Source: UMGS687 sp964383665
Lineage (GTDB): Bacteria > Bacillota > Clostridia > Christensenellales > UBA1242
Assembly: GCA_964383665.1 (NCBI GenBank)
Contig: CAYLHO010000002.1
Location: 124,001-188,000, forward strand
Direction: 5' to 3'
Length of the DNA stretch: 64,000 bases
Below the pieces are notes generated by a model. That model had not been told where the DNA came from, searched no databases, and was given only the letters and a program-made list of their open reading frames with translations. The translations under genes and the position numbers were made by a program. Below are positions 43,407 to 52,630 of this stretch, piece by piece; positions within the stretch are counted from its first letter, which is position 1, and the number at the start of each line of letters is the position of its first letter.

Positions 43407-43429
43407 TTTTCAAATGGGAATTTATGTGA

Positions 43430-43435
43430 TACAAT
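43430..43435 (+). promoter_or_regulatory. -10 box of ftsQ/divIB, leaderless arrangement
   Basis: TACAAT (43430-43435) with TGA before it (extended -10) and TTTTCA 17 bp upstream. Six bases separate it from ATG 43442; there is no ribosome site. Confidence 0.6.
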
Positions 43436-43441
43436 TTACAT

Positions 43442-44347
43442 ATGAAATTTTTAAAGAAGCATAAAAAAGCAACAATAATTTGTTCCTGTGTTTTGGTTTT
43501 GCTTATTGTTCTTGTTATTTTAATGTTCACTCTTTTTTCGCTTAAAGAGGTTAAAGTTGAATATAAAACAGGAAGGATTAATTTAACCGATGAAATAACA
43601 ACCGAAATTGAAAACGAAGCGCTTAAAACGGGCGGCTCGGTTTTGTTTTTGGGAAAGGAAAAGCTTATTTCGCGCCTTGAAAAGCAATTCCCATATTTAA
43701 AAATTGTTAACATTGAAACTCAAATTCCAAACAAACTTGTTATCCATGCTGTTGAGCGCGAGGAATTTTTTGCAATCAATTCCGGCGAAAAATCGTATTT
43801 TCTTGATGAGGAATTCAAAATTCTTAAAGTTGAAAATTCAACGTACGTAAAGCAAGAAAATGGGCCTGTTTTGCTTTCATTTGGAAGCGTTTTTCTTGAT
43901 GAAAGTTCAAAAGCATACGCCGCACCAATCGATCTTAACCTTTCGGGCGCAGAAGCAGGGCAGGTTTTAAGCATTGCAAGTTCAAGCGATGAAAACTCAT
44001 ATTTTTCAAAGAAACTTGAAACAATTTCGCGTTCAATTTTAACTGCTTTTGAAGAAAACAAATTTCAAATTTCTGATGTTCGAAGCAAATATTTAAGTTT
44101 CGATGTTTTCTTTAAACCAATTGAGGTTTCAACAGTTGTTTCATGGCAACCTTGCTTAAAAATTGTTGACACAGCAAATTTTGAAACGCAAATTATTCTT
44201 GCCGATTCGGATTTGACCGAAAAAATTTCGGTTATGAACGAGGCATTTTCTGCTGCTTCAAAAAATCCAGCGCTTTTAACAAACAAAGTTCTCTATGTTT
44301 TCGAAAACAACAACAAGGAAATTGCTTATTCGTTTTTAGACAAATGA
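43442..44347 (+). CDS. ftsQ: Cell division protein FtsQ/DivIB
   Basis: A 301-residue bitopic protein: cytoplasmic basic start, membrane helix (about 11-33), then a POTRA-like segment (LKEVKVEYKTGRINLTDEI, residues 34-105, with FPYLKIVNIETQIPNKLVI) and the FtsQ/DivIB beta domain (REEFFAINSGEKSYFLDEEF). It joins the FtsL-DivIC complex and regulates septal peptidoglycan synthesis. It is the first gene of the division cluster with ftsA and ftsZ downstream. Transcription probably begins at the ATG itself. Confidence 0.85.
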   Translation: MKFLKKHKKATIICSCVLVLLIVLVILMFTLFSLKEVKVEYKTGRINLTDEITTEIENEALKTGGSVLFLGKEKLISRLEKQFPYLKIVNIETQIPNKLVIHAVEREEFFAINSGEKSYFLDEEFKILKVENSTYVKQENGPVLLSFGSVFLDESSKAYAAPIDLNLSGAEAGQVLSIASSSDENSYFSKKLETISRSILTAFEENKFQISDVRSKYLSFDVFFKPIEVSTVVSWQPCLKIVDTANFETQIILADSDLTEKISVMNEAFSAASKNPALLTNKVLYVFENNNKEIAYSFLDK

Positions 44348-44376
44348 TTGACATTCAATTTTTGGCGTTATATAAT
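44348..44376 (+). promoter_or_regulatory. Consensus promoter between ftsQ and the next gene
   Basis: TTGACA (44348-44353) directly after the ftsQ stop, 17-bp spacer, TATAAT (44371-44376), then AGGAG before ATG 44394. Confidence 0.9.
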
Positions 44377-44393
44377 CACAATAGGAGATACAT

Positions 44394-45095
44394 ATGAAAA
44401 AGTTTTTATTATCATTTGTTTCATTAATTTTCTCGTCAGTTATGCTTGTTGCGCTAATTTGCCCGCTTTCAAGTTTCCAAAACAAGTTGAAGGATTCCGG
44501 CGAGGATAAAAAATCTTTTGCCCAACAGGTTACAATGCTCGATTTCGTTGAAAGTTTGTTCGCAAACGAAGAAAAAGCAGATGAAGCCGAGAAAGACTAC
44601 TTGGCAAAGAATGTTGAAATAACAAATGAAGTTTCAAATGATGATTCAATTTCAAACGAGAACAAACTTACTGAAATTAATGTCAGGAAATTGAACTCAA
44701 GAGAGATTGCGAAACGTGACGTTTTCAATTTTGCAACAATAGAAAATCTTGCAATTGAATATGAAATTGCCGGTGGGAATCTAATAACCCAAACAAAAGC
44801 TGTTGGCGGGCTTTCAATTGCATTCTTGATTTGTGTTGGGCTTGTTATTGTTGTTAACGTTTTGGCTTTGCTTATAAGCAGCCCAAAACTTAGAGGTGTT
44901 GCCTCGTTCTTAACCTTCCTTGCGTGTCTTTTAAGCATTGCAATTGTTATCGTTTTGGAAGTTGCATTCAGTGTTACAGGAATTCTTTACACATTATATG
45001 CAAAAGCTCTTTGGGCAGGATATGTTGTTATTGCCTACACAGCAGTTTATTTCTTATTCCGACTTTTCATTAATTCAAAGTTAAAGAAAATGTAA
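44394..45095 (+). CDS. Unknown membrane protein in the division cluster
   Basis: A 233-residue protein. An N-terminal signal or membrane helix (4-26) is followed by an acidic outer segment of about 105 residues (DSGEDKKSFAQQVTM, NEVSNDDSISNENKL), then three membrane helices (about 137-160, 168-192, 202-226) and a basic end (KLKKM). The topology suggests an outward-facing domain with four membrane passes. It sits between ftsQ and ftsA under its own consensus promoter and terminator. No family recognised; a role at the divisome is only suggested by position. Confidence 0.65.
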   Translation: MKKFLLSFVSLIFSSVMLVALICPLSSFQNKLKDSGEDKKSFAQQVTMLDFVESLFANEEKADEAEKDYLAKNVEITNEVSNDDSISNENKLTEINVRKLNSREIAKRDVFNFATIENLAIEYEIAGGNLITQTKAVGGLSIAFLICVGLVIVVNVLALLISSPKLRGVASFLTFLACLLSIAIVIVLEVAFSVTGILYTLYAKALWAGYVVIAYTAVYFLFRLFINSKLKKM

Positions 45096-45117
45096 ATTTT
45101 AATTTTTAAATTTTAAG

Positions 45118-45149
45118 AAAAACAGTTGACTTTCTCAACTGTTTTTTTT
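45118..45149 (+). terminator. Terminator before ftsA
   Basis: AAACAGTTGA, CTTTC, TCAACTGTTT and a long T run. Confidence 0.9.
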
Positions 45150-45221
45150 ATAATTATAAAAAAATTGATTAAATATACATAATCAGTTTGCGCAAAAGAA
45201 AAACCAAGGAGAAACGCGAAG

Positions 45222-46376
45222 ATGCAAAAGAAATATGCTGCAATTATGGACATCGGCTCATCGAAAATAACCGTTCTAATTGGCCAACAAGGGGTTAACA
45301 ATTCCTTTGTTATCAAGGGGAAGGGTGAAGCGGACTACGCTGGTTTTTCCGATGGGGAATTCCTTGAAATTGACGAGCTTAAATATGCTTGCGGGTTTGC
45401 CCTTTCAAAGGCTCAAGAACAAGCAAGAATGAAAGTTGAAGCGCTTTATGTTGGCGTTCCTGCGGAGTTTTCTTTTTGCGATTGCACAGAAGTTGAAACC
45501 TGCTTTAAAAGAAAGGTTAAAATCACGAATGAAGATGTTTCCTATCTATATTCTAAAGCGCTTAATAAAGAAATTATGAAGTCGAAAACTCTTGTTTCTT
45601 GTTCGCCGCTTTGGTTTAAACTTGACGACGGGCGAAGAACTTTTGATTTTGGTCAACAAAAGACAACATTGCTTCGCGCCAAGGTTAGTTTGATTTATGT
45701 TGAGAATTCGTTTATTTCGCTTTTCAATGAAACTTTGGGGCAACTTGGAATTGAATCGGTTGAATATATTTCTTCCTCTCTTGCCCAAGCAAACTACCTT
45801 TTAACGCCGTTTGAACAACAACGTGGAGCAATTATTGTTGACATTGGCTACATAACAACAAGTGTTTGTGGAGTTCTTGGAAGTGGGCTTGCCGGATTAA
45901 GTGCATTTTCGCTTGGGGGAGCGCACATAAGCGGAGATTTCTGCGAGGGATTTGAAATTTCCTTTGCAGAAGCCGAACAACTTAAAAAAGAAATTGTGTT
46001 AAGTGTAAATTCAAAAAAGGCAGGGAATTATGAGATTAATGTTGAAAATCAAGTTTTGTTTGTGCCAATTGCTTCTGCAAATGAAATAGTTCGCGAAAGG
46101 ATTGAAATGATTGCTTCTTTCATCATGCGAAGTTTCCAAAAGTTTTCAGAGCAAAATTTGGAAAATGCCCAAGTTTACTTGACAGGCGGGGGGCTTTCGT
46201 ATATAACTGGAGGTAGAGAATACCTTGAAAAATGCCTTGGAAGAGATATAAAACTTCTTGCTCCAGACGTCCCGGCATTTTCAAAGCCAAATTTTTCAAG
46301 TTCGCTTTCAGTTTTGAGCGAAGCGCTTAAAAAACAAGTTAAAACCACAAATTGGTTCACAAAATTATTTAATTAA
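45222..46376 (+). CDS. ftsA: Cell division protein FtsA
   Basis: Actin-like ATPase of 384 residues that tethers FtsZ to the membrane. Phosphate-1 MDIGSSKITVLIG near the N-terminus, SHS2-like 1C domain (about 85-165), phosphate-2 IIVDIGYITTSVCG, adenosine motif LTGGGLSYITGG, and a C-terminal amphipathic helix (NWFTKLFN) for membrane binding. AAGGAG is about ten bases before ATG 45222. ftsZ follows after ten bases, so the two are cotranscribed. Confidence 0.93.
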   Translation: MQKKYAAIMDIGSSKITVLIGQQGVNNSFVIKGKGEADYAGFSDGEFLEIDELKYACGFALSKAQEQARMKVEALYVGVPAEFSFCDCTEVETCFKRKVKITNEDVSYLYSKALNKEIMKSKTLVSCSPLWFKLDDGRRTFDFGQQKTTLLRAKVSLIYVENSFISLFNETLGQLGIESVEYISSSLAQANYLLTPFEQQRGAIIVDIGYITTSVCGVLGSGLAGLSAFSLGGAHISGDFCEGFEISFAEAEQLKKEIVLSVNSKKAGNYEINVENQVLFVPIASANEIVRERIEMIASFIMRSFQKFSEQNLENAQVYLTGGGLSYITGGREYLEKCLGRDIKLLAPDVPAFSKPNFSSSLSVLSEALKKQVKTTNWFTKLFN

Positions 46377-46386
46377 GGAGAAATTT

Positions 46387-47592
46387 ATGTATTCAGAAAA
46401 CAGCATTGGCCCAGTTGCCAACATTAAAGTTGTTGGAATTGGTGGAGGCGGAAACAACGCCGTTAACCGCATGATTAATGCGAACATAACAAGCGCACAA
46501 TTTGTTGCAATTAACACAGATAAACAAGCGCTTTTAATGAGCAAGGCAGATTTACGCCTTCAAATTGGTGAAAAATTAACAAGAGGACTTGGCGCAGGCG
46601 CCGATCCTGAAGTTGGTCAAAAAGCTGCCGAGGAAAGCAAAGCAAGCATAACAGAAATGCTTAAGGATTCCGACCTTGTTTTCATAACCGCAGGAATGGG
46701 CGGAGGAACAGGAACGGGAGCTGCTCCTGTTGTTGCTCAAATCGCAAAAGACATGGGAATTTTAACAATTGCTGTTGTAACAAAACCTTTTAATTTTGAA
46801 GGCAGAAAGAGAATGGAAAATGCTGAAAGAGGATTGGAAGGGCTTAGAAAATATGTTGACACATTGGTTGTTATTCCAAACGACAAGTTGTTGAAACTTG
46901 TTCCAAAAGGAACGCCAATTGTTGAGGCATTCCGCTATGCAGACGATGTTTTACGTCAAGGAATTCAAGGAATTTCCGACTTAATTGTAACTCCAAGCTT
47001 AATCAACCTCGACTTTGCCGATGTACGTTCAATCATGAAAAACAAAGGCCTTGCCCACATGGGAATTGGTCGCGGAAAAGGCGAAAACAAAACAATTGAG
47101 GCTGTTCGTCAAGCTGTTTCAAGTCCACTTCTTGAAACAACAATTGAAGGCGCAACGGGTGTTTTGATTAACGTTAAGGGCGGAAACGACTTGCCTCTTG
47201 ATGAAGTTTATGAGGCTGTTGACCTTGTTAAGGAAGTTGTTGACGAAACTGGAAACATCATTTTCGGTGCTGCAATTGACGAGGCAATGAATGATGAAGT
47301 TGAAATAACAATCATTGCAACAGGCTTTAAAGGAACACCAGACGAAGAACCTGAAGTTGAAAAAGCACGTGAAGACGTTCAAGCATATGGAAGTTTCGAC
47401 AAGGAAAAATATGACCAATATGTTCAAAAGAACGAAACAAACGCTCTTGGACTTGGCGTTAGAAGAGTTGTTGAGGAAAGACGTCCAGAACCTGAACTAG
47501 AAATTGTTGAAGAACCAATTCAAACTTCAAGAATTTCAATTCGCGAAGCCGACATTCCTCCATTCCTTAGAAAAATTAAAAAAGACAGATAG
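46387..47592 (+). CDS. ftsZ: Cell division GTPase FtsZ
   Basis: Tubulin-like GTPase forming the Z ring. GIGGGGNNAVNRM binds nucleotide, GGGTGTGAAPVVAQ is the tubulin signature, and NLDFADVRSIM and GAAIDEAMNDEVEITIIATG carry the T7 synergy region and C-terminal domain. A disordered linker leads to the conserved tail IPPFLRKIKK, which binds FtsA. At 401 residues it has normal length. AAGGAG precedes ATG 46387. A strong terminator follows. Confidence 0.98.
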   Translation: MYSENSIGPVANIKVVGIGGGGNNAVNRMINANITSAQFVAINTDKQALLMSKADLRLQIGEKLTRGLGAGADPEVGQKAAEESKASITEMLKDSDLVFITAGMGGGTGTGAAPVVAQIAKDMGILTIAVVTKPFNFEGRKRMENAERGLEGLRKYVDTLVVIPNDKLLKLVPKGTPIVEAFRYADDVLRQGIQGISDLIVTPSLINLDFADVRSIMKNKGLAHMGIGRGKGENKTIEAVRQAVSSPLLETTIEGATGVLINVKGGNDLPLDEVYEAVDLVKEVVDETGNIIFGAAIDEAMNDEVEITIIATGFKGTPDEEPEVEKAREDVQAYGSFDKEKYDQYVQKNETNALGLGVRRVVEERRPEPELEIVEEPIQTSRISIREADIPPFLRKIKKDR

Positions 47593-47596
47593 AAAG

Positions 47597-47619
47597 CAGG
47601 GCAGATGCCCTGTTTTTTT
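47597..47619 (+). terminator. ftsZ terminator
   Basis: CAGGGCA (47597-47603), GA, TGCCCTG (47606-47612), then seven T. Confidence 0.92.
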
Positions 47620-47669
47620 GTTGCAAAAACAAATAAAAATTATTGTTTTGTTTGAAATAAAAATTGTGG

Positions 47670-47675
47670 TAAAAT
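47670..47675 (+). promoter_or_regulatory. -10 box of gpmI, leaderless arrangement
   Basis: TAAAAT (47670-47675) preceded by TGG (extended -10), with TTGTTT 16 bp upstream. Six bases separate it from ATG 47682; no ribosome site. Confidence 0.65.
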
Positions 47676-47681
47676 TCTTGT

Positions 47682-49205
47682 ATGATAACAATGACAATTT
47701 TAGATGGTTATGGCGAAAGAAACGAAAAAGAAGGGAATGCAATTTTCGGAAATTCACCTAACATAAACAAACTCAAAAAATCTTTCCCAAATTGTTTGCT
47801 TGAGGCAAGCGGAAAGGCTGTTGGGCTTTCGGAAGGGCAAATGGGAAACAGCGAAACTGGGCATTTAAACCTTGGAAGTGGGCGTGTTGTTTTTCAAGAC
47901 CTTGAAAGGATTAATCAGGCAATTGAGAACTGCTCGTTTCAAAAGAATGAGGTTATAAAAGAAGCTGCGGCTTATGCTAAAAAGAACAAAAGCAATGTCC
48001 ATGTTATGGGGCTTTGTTCAAACGGCGGAATTCACAGCAAAATTGAGCATGCAAAACAACTTATTCTTTCACTAAAAAAGTTGGGAGTTAAGAAAGTATA
48101 TTTCCATGCGTTCCTTGATGGACGCGACACTCCAATTGACAGCGGAATTGGTTATTTTGGCGAAGTTTCTCGTTTTCTTAAAGAAGAGGAAATTGGCGAA
48201 GTTATAACTGTTTCAGGGCGTGTTTACGCAATGGACAGAGAGCAGCGCTTCGAGCGAGTTCAACGTGTTTATAACATGCTAACAGGAACAGGGGCGGAAG
48301 GATATAACGAGGTTTCAAATCTTCGAAAAGCAATTGAAAACAACTATAACAAAGGTGTTTACGATGAATTTATGCCCCCAATAAAACTTGTTGGAAGCCC
48401 GGATATTGAAAGCGGAGATGTTATTATTTCCTATAACTTTCGAACCGACAGAATGCGCGAATTGATTTCTGCACTTTCTCAAAAAAATTTTAAGGCATTT
48501 GAACGCAAAAAACTTGAAAATCTTTATGTTGCAACCATGACGGAATATGACAAAACATTCAAAAACATAAATGTTATTTTTAAACCAGAAAAAATTAAAA
48601 ACTGTCTTTCTGAGGTTCTTGCGAAAAACAATTTAAAACAACTTCGAATTGCTGAAACAACGAAATATGCGCATGTGACCTTCTTTTTCAACGGAGGAAT
48701 TGAAAAACCTTTTCAAGGAGAGGAAAGAAGTCTTGTTGAAAGCATTAATGTTCAAAATTTTTCCTCTGTTCCAAAAATGAGAGCAAAGGAAATTACGCAA
48801 AGGGCAATTTCGGCAATTAAGAGCAAAAAATATGACTTTATATTAATCAATCTTTCAAATCCCGACATGATTGGACACACTGGCGATTTCAACGCGGCAA
48901 AAAAAGCGATTAAATTTGTTGATAAATGCGCCAATCAAATTGTTAAGGCAACCCTTAAATTTGGAGGCGATGCAATTGTTACGGCGGACCATGGGAACGC
49001 GGAACTCATGTTTGAGAACGGAAAAGTTGTTACCTCCCACACAACCAATCCTGTTCCATTCATTCTTGCAAGCAAACGTTTAAAAAATTGCGAGTTAAAA
49101 GAGCATGGGAAACTTGGAAACGTTGCTCCAACAATTTTGGAGTTGTTTGGGATTAAAAAACCAAAAGAAATGACGGAAAATTCGCTTTTAATTAATAAAA
49201 ATTGA
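47682..49205 (+). CDS. gpmI: 2,3-bisphosphoglycerate-independent phosphoglycerate mutase
   Basis: Glycolytic enzyme interconverting 3- and 2-phosphoglycerate with two Mn ions. Alkaline-phosphatase-like fold: TILDGYGER (metal Asp), GQMGNSETGHLNLG with the phosphorylated Ser, HAFLDGRDTP and GRVYAMDREQRF in the transferase insert, NLSNPDMIGHTGD and TADHGNAE with the remaining metal ligands. At 507 residues it has full length. ATG 47682 lies at the expected transcription start; an alternative in-frame ATG is nine bases on. Confidence 0.96.
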   Translation: MITMTILDGYGERNEKEGNAIFGNSPNINKLKKSFPNCLLEASGKAVGLSEGQMGNSETGHLNLGSGRVVFQDLERINQAIENCSFQKNEVIKEAAAYAKKNKSNVHVMGLCSNGGIHSKIEHAKQLILSLKKLGVKKVYFHAFLDGRDTPIDSGIGYFGEVSRFLKEEEIGEVITVSGRVYAMDREQRFERVQRVYNMLTGTGAEGYNEVSNLRKAIENNYNKGVYDEFMPPIKLVGSPDIESGDVIISYNFRTDRMRELISALSQKNFKAFERKKLENLYVATMTEYDKTFKNINVIFKPEKIKNCLSEVLAKNNLKQLRIAETTKYAHVTFFFNGGIEKPFQGEERSLVESINVQNFSSVPKMRAKEITQRAISAIKSKKYDFILINLSNPDMIGHTGDFNAAKKAIKFVDKCANQIVKATLKFGGDAIVTADHGNAELMFENGKVVTSHTTNPVPFILASKRLKNCELKEHGKLGNVAPTILELFGIKKPKEMTENSLLINKN

Positions 49206-49284
49206 ATTTTATTTTGTTATTAATTTATAATTGTATATAATAATATTTAGTTAAAGTTACTAAAAATTGGCAATTGGAGGCTCT

Positions 49285-51966
49285 ATGAGAATTATTCCAA
49301 GAAAAATTAAGGTTAAAACAGAGTTTATTAAAGGTGTTACGTTAACCGACATCATCTTTGCATTTATTGGTGTTGGTGTTGCGGTTGCGCTTTTCACTGC
49401 TAACTTTCCATATCACGTTTGGGTTGGGGTTGGCTGGCTTATTGTTGCCTTCAGCCTTTTCCTTCCGGTTGCCGATGGAATTAGATTTTATTACACGTTA
49501 GGATATTTGTTTAGGTTTTTTGCGCAAAAGAAAAAATATTCGAAAGACGCAAAAAAAGAAAGCTCAAACATCTCAACAATAATTCCTTTTGTTGGGTTCG
49601 AGCAAGACAGATTTATTAACTATAAAGATTACTATGCGCAAGTTATTGAAATCACACCTGTTGAGTTCGGACTTTTGAATGAGTTTAAGCAAAACATGCT
49701 TATTGAAACATTTGCAAATGCGCTTCGTCGTTTAACCGAAACGCAAACCGCAAACATAATTAAACTTAGCAAAGCAATGATTCTCGACAACTATGTTTAT
49801 GTTGAGGACAGAAAGTATGATTCCCTTCTCGACCTTCAAATTGAAGGGGAAATGACTGCAAAAGAAGTTGAAGCGAGAGCAGGAATTTTTGAGGACAGGG
49901 TTTCACGTGTTGAATCCATGAACCGCCAAGAAAAAGTTTATAAAGATTACTATTATTTCGTTGTTTATGGAAAAGATAAAGAAATTTTGGAAACAACAAT
50001 CAACGGAATTATGACAACGCTTTCAAATTCCGTAACTCCAATGACAACGAAGAAGTTGGCAGGACGCGAACTTGTTGTTTTTGTTAAAGCAACCTTTGGA
50101 AAAGAATTTGATGAAAGAGAACTTGATTCAATTGCAATGGATAAGTATTACGATTGGGCAGTTCCAAAAGAACTTAAATTTAAAGCCGCTGGTTACACTG
50201 TTGATGGAAGAGGCTATCGACAATTTGTTGTTAACGACTATCCTCTTAACGTTCCAAATGCTTGGGGATTTAATTTCTTTTCGCAGGACAGAACAAAAGT
50301 TATTGTTAAAATTAAGCCTGTTCAAAAGTTGAAAGCTGAACGAAACATCGATAAGGCAATTATGGAAATGGAAAGTAAGGCAGCTTATTCAGCAAAGAGC
50401 AGTAGGGTTATTGAAAACGAAACCCACAGAGAAACGCTGAAACAACTTCTTGTTAGCCTTAAAAACAACAATGAACAACTTTTTGATGTTAACACCTACG
50501 TAATTTGTGAGGAGGCGGCAAGAAAAGAAGTTAAAGCAATCTTGAAACAAGAAGGCTTTAAAATTTCTGAATTGTTTGGTCGACAAGTTGATGGGTTCAT
50601 AAGCTCAAACATTTCAATGAGAGATAACATCAAAGATACAATGCGTGGAATGCCAACAACAACTCTTGCAGCAATTTTCCCATTCATTTCGGGGGCGCTT
50701 CAAGATAAAGATGGGTTCTATATTGGATATAATGAATACCCAATTTTCGTTGACTTCTTTGTTAGAAACAGAGACAGAGTTAACAGCAACATGATGATTG
50801 TTGGTAAATCTGGTTCGGGAAAATCTTTCGCAACAAAAACTTTGCTTTCAAACTTTGCTGCGGATAACACAAAAATATTTATTCTTGACCCAGAAGATGA
50901 ATATACAGTTCTTGCAGGGAATTTGCATGGAAAAGTTATTGATGTTGGGTCTTCATCGATGGGAATTATTAATCCTTTTCACATAATGACAACTCTTAAA
51001 GACGACATTAAAGATGTTTCGGAAGTTTACGACGAAGAAGATGAAAAGGAAGAAGATAACGGAAAGCTCAAACTTAAAGAATCAACCGACACATTTTCAA
51101 CCCACCTTCAATTCGTTGAGCAGTTCTTTAAGGTTATTCTTAATGGAATGGACAGCGATTCGTTTGAGGCTCTTAACTCGCTTGTTGTTGAAATGTATAA
51201 CGAAAAGGGAATCGATTCAAACACCGATCTTGAAAAACTCAAGCCAGAGGATTATCCAATCTTTGATGACCTTTACAGAATTATTCTTGATCGCGTTGAA
51301 AAAGAAACCGACGAATATCACAAACGCAATTTGTTAACAATTCAAACATACATCAAGAAATTTGCAACTGGGGGAAGAAACAGTAATCTTTGGAATGGTC
51401 CAACCTCAATAAGCACAAAAGAAAATTTCGTTTCCTTTAACTTCCGTTCTCTTCTTGCAAACAGAAACGAGGTTATTGCGAACGCACAAATGCTTTTGAT
51501 ATTTAAATATTTGGATAATGAAATTATTAAAAATCGTGACTTCAACATTCGTTTTAAAACCAACAGAAAAATTATTGTTGCCGTTGACGAAGCCCACATT
51601 TTCATTAATCCAGAATATCCAATTGCTTTGGATTTCATGGCGCAAATGGCAAAACGTATTCGTAAGTATTCAGGAATGCAAATTGTTATTACGCAAAACA
51701 TTAAGGACTTCGTTGGAACTCCGGAAATTCAACGTCAATCAACGGCTGTTATTAACGCCAGCCAATACTCAATGATTTTCTCACTTTCGCCAAACGACTT
51801 GAACGACCTTGTTGAGTTGTATCGAAAATCGGGGGAAATCAACAACGAGGAACAAAACAGCATCGTTACGGCTGGGGTTGGTCAGTGTTTCTTCATAACT
51901 GGGGCAATGAACCGAACCATGATGCAAATTGAAGCACCAGATTCAATAAGAAAGATATTTGAATAA
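49285..51966 (+). CDS. VirB4-type ATPase with fused PrgI-like membrane domain
   Basis: An 893-residue protein like the motor ATPases of type IV secretion/conjugation. The N-terminus (1-90) resembles PrgI: IPRKIKVKTEFIKGVTLTD, then two membrane helices. A VirB4 N-terminal domain follows, then the ATPase with Walker A GKSGSGKSF (about 507-515), Walker B VAVDEAH (about 764) and RIRKYSGMQIVITQN. No other conjugation gene (coupling protein, relaxase, VirB6 or lytic enzyme) is nearby; it lies between gpmI and greA. Start ATG 49285 with TTGGAGG upstream; the TTG 49267 frame would place the start before this site. Codon use is native. Confidence 0.85.
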   Translation: MRIIPRKIKVKTEFIKGVTLTDIIFAFIGVGVAVALFTANFPYHVWVGVGWLIVAFSLFLPVADGIRFYYTLGYLFRFFAQKKKYSKDAKKESSNISTIIPFVGFEQDRFINYKDYYAQVIEITPVEFGLLNEFKQNMLIETFANALRRLTETQTANIIKLSKAMILDNYVYVEDRKYDSLLDLQIEGEMTAKEVEARAGIFEDRVSRVESMNRQEKVYKDYYYFVVYGKDKEILETTINGIMTTLSNSVTPMTTKKLAGRELVVFVKATFGKEFDERELDSIAMDKYYDWAVPKELKFKAAGYTVDGRGYRQFVVNDYPLNVPNAWGFNFFSQDRTKVIVKIKPVQKLKAERNIDKAIMEMESKAAYSAKSSRVIENETHRETLKQLLVSLKNNNEQLFDVNTYVICEEAARKEVKAILKQEGFKISELFGRQVDGFISSNISMRDNIKDTMRGMPTTTLAAIFPFISGALQDKDGFYIGYNEYPIFVDFFVRNRDRVNSNMMIVGKSGSGKSFATKTLLSNFAADNTKIFILDPEDEYTVLAGNLHGKVIDVGSSSMGIINPFHIMTTLKDDIKDVSEVYDEEDEKEEDNGKLKLKESTDTFSTHLQFVEQFFKVILNGMDSDSFEALNSLVVEMYNEKGIDSNTDLEKLKPEDYPIFDDLYRIILDRVEKETDEYHKRNLLTIQTYIKKFATGGRNSNLWNGPTSISTKENFVSFNFRSLLANRNEVIANAQMLLIFKYLDNEIIKNRDFNIRFKTNRKIIVAVDEAHIFINPEYPIALDFMAQMAKRIRKYSGMQIVITQNIKDFVGTPEIQRQSTAVINASQYSMIFSLSPNDLNDLVELYRKSGEINNEEQNSIVTAGVGQCFFITGAMNRTMMQIEAPDSIRKIFE

Positions 51967-51999
51967 TAAAAAAAACTCGCATTGTTGCGAGTTTTTTTA
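51967..51999. terminator. Bidirectional terminator, VirB4 / greA
   Basis: ACTCGCA (51975-51981), TTGT, TGCGAGT (51986-51992), with A-run and T-run on either side. Confidence 0.92.
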
Positions 52000-52009
52000 T
52001 GAAATCTAA

Positions 52010-52480
52010 TTAGGCTTTGATTGAAAGAATTTTATATTCAATTTCTCCGCCTGGGGTTGTAACTGTAACGGTTTCACCTTTTTTCTTTCCAAGAAGAGCT
52101 CTTCCAACAGGACTTTCGTTTGAAATCAATCCTTTAAGAGGGTCGCTTTCGGTTGAACCAATAATTTGATATTCAACTTCTTCTTCGAAAGTTTCGTCGT
52201 AGAGTTTAACAGTGCAACCAACGGAAACACTGCTTGTTGAAAGATCTTTTTTGTTAATTATTTCGCAGTTACGAAGTTTAACTTCAATTTCAGCAATTTC
52301 TGCTTCAATTTGACCTTGTTCTTCTTTTGCTGCGTCATATTCTGCGTTTTCTGAAAGATCACCAAATTCTCTTGCAATTCCAATTTTCTTTGTTACTTCT
52401 GGTCTTCTAACAGTTTTTAATTCAACGAGTCTTTCCTCGAGTTGTTTTTTGCCTTCTGGTGTTAAAAATGTTTTTTCCAT
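52010..52480 (-). CDS. greA: Transcription elongation factor GreA
   Basis: Rescues backtracked RNA polymerase by stimulating cleavage of the transcript. The 156 residues start with TFLTPEGKKQLEERLVEL, the coiled-coil tip GDLSENAEYDAAKEEQ carries the acidic pair that enters the secondary channel, and the C-terminal FKBP-like domain has IGSTESDPLKGLISNESPVG and ALLGKKKGE. AGGAGG precedes ATG 52480. Own promoter, with a structured leader. Confidence 0.97.
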   Translation of the reverse strand: MEKTFLTPEGKKQLEERLVELKTVRRPEVTKKIGIAREFGDLSENAEYDAAKEEQGQIEAEIAEIEVKLRNCEIINKKDLSTSSVSVGCTVKLYDETFEEEVEYQIIGSTESDPLKGLISNESPVGRALLGKKKGETVTVTTPGGEIEYKILSIKA

Positions 52481-52502
52481 TCTGTCCTCCTGTTAATAAA
52501 AA

Positions 52503-52531
52503 GAAGAGCCATTGATAAATCAATGTTCTTC
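52503..52531 (-). promoter_or_regulatory. Hairpin in the greA leader
   Basis: CATTGAT (52510-52516), AA, ATCAATG (52519-52525), extended by GAAGA (52503-52507) with TCTTC (52527-52531). No T run follows, so it is not a terminator. It lies between the promoter and the ribosome site. Confidence 0.6.
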
Positions 52532-52543
52532 AAAAGCAGATAG

Positions 52544-52572
52544 ATAATACACCAATCGAATTAACATGTCAA
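52544..52572 (-). promoter_or_regulatory. greA promoter
   Basis: Minus strand TTGACA (52572-52567), 17-bp spacer, TATTAT (52549-52544). Confidence 0.88.
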
Positions 52573-52630
52573 CTAATTTTTTTGAGATTATCCACTTATT
52601 TTTTATTTATATTCAACTTAAGCAAAATTA

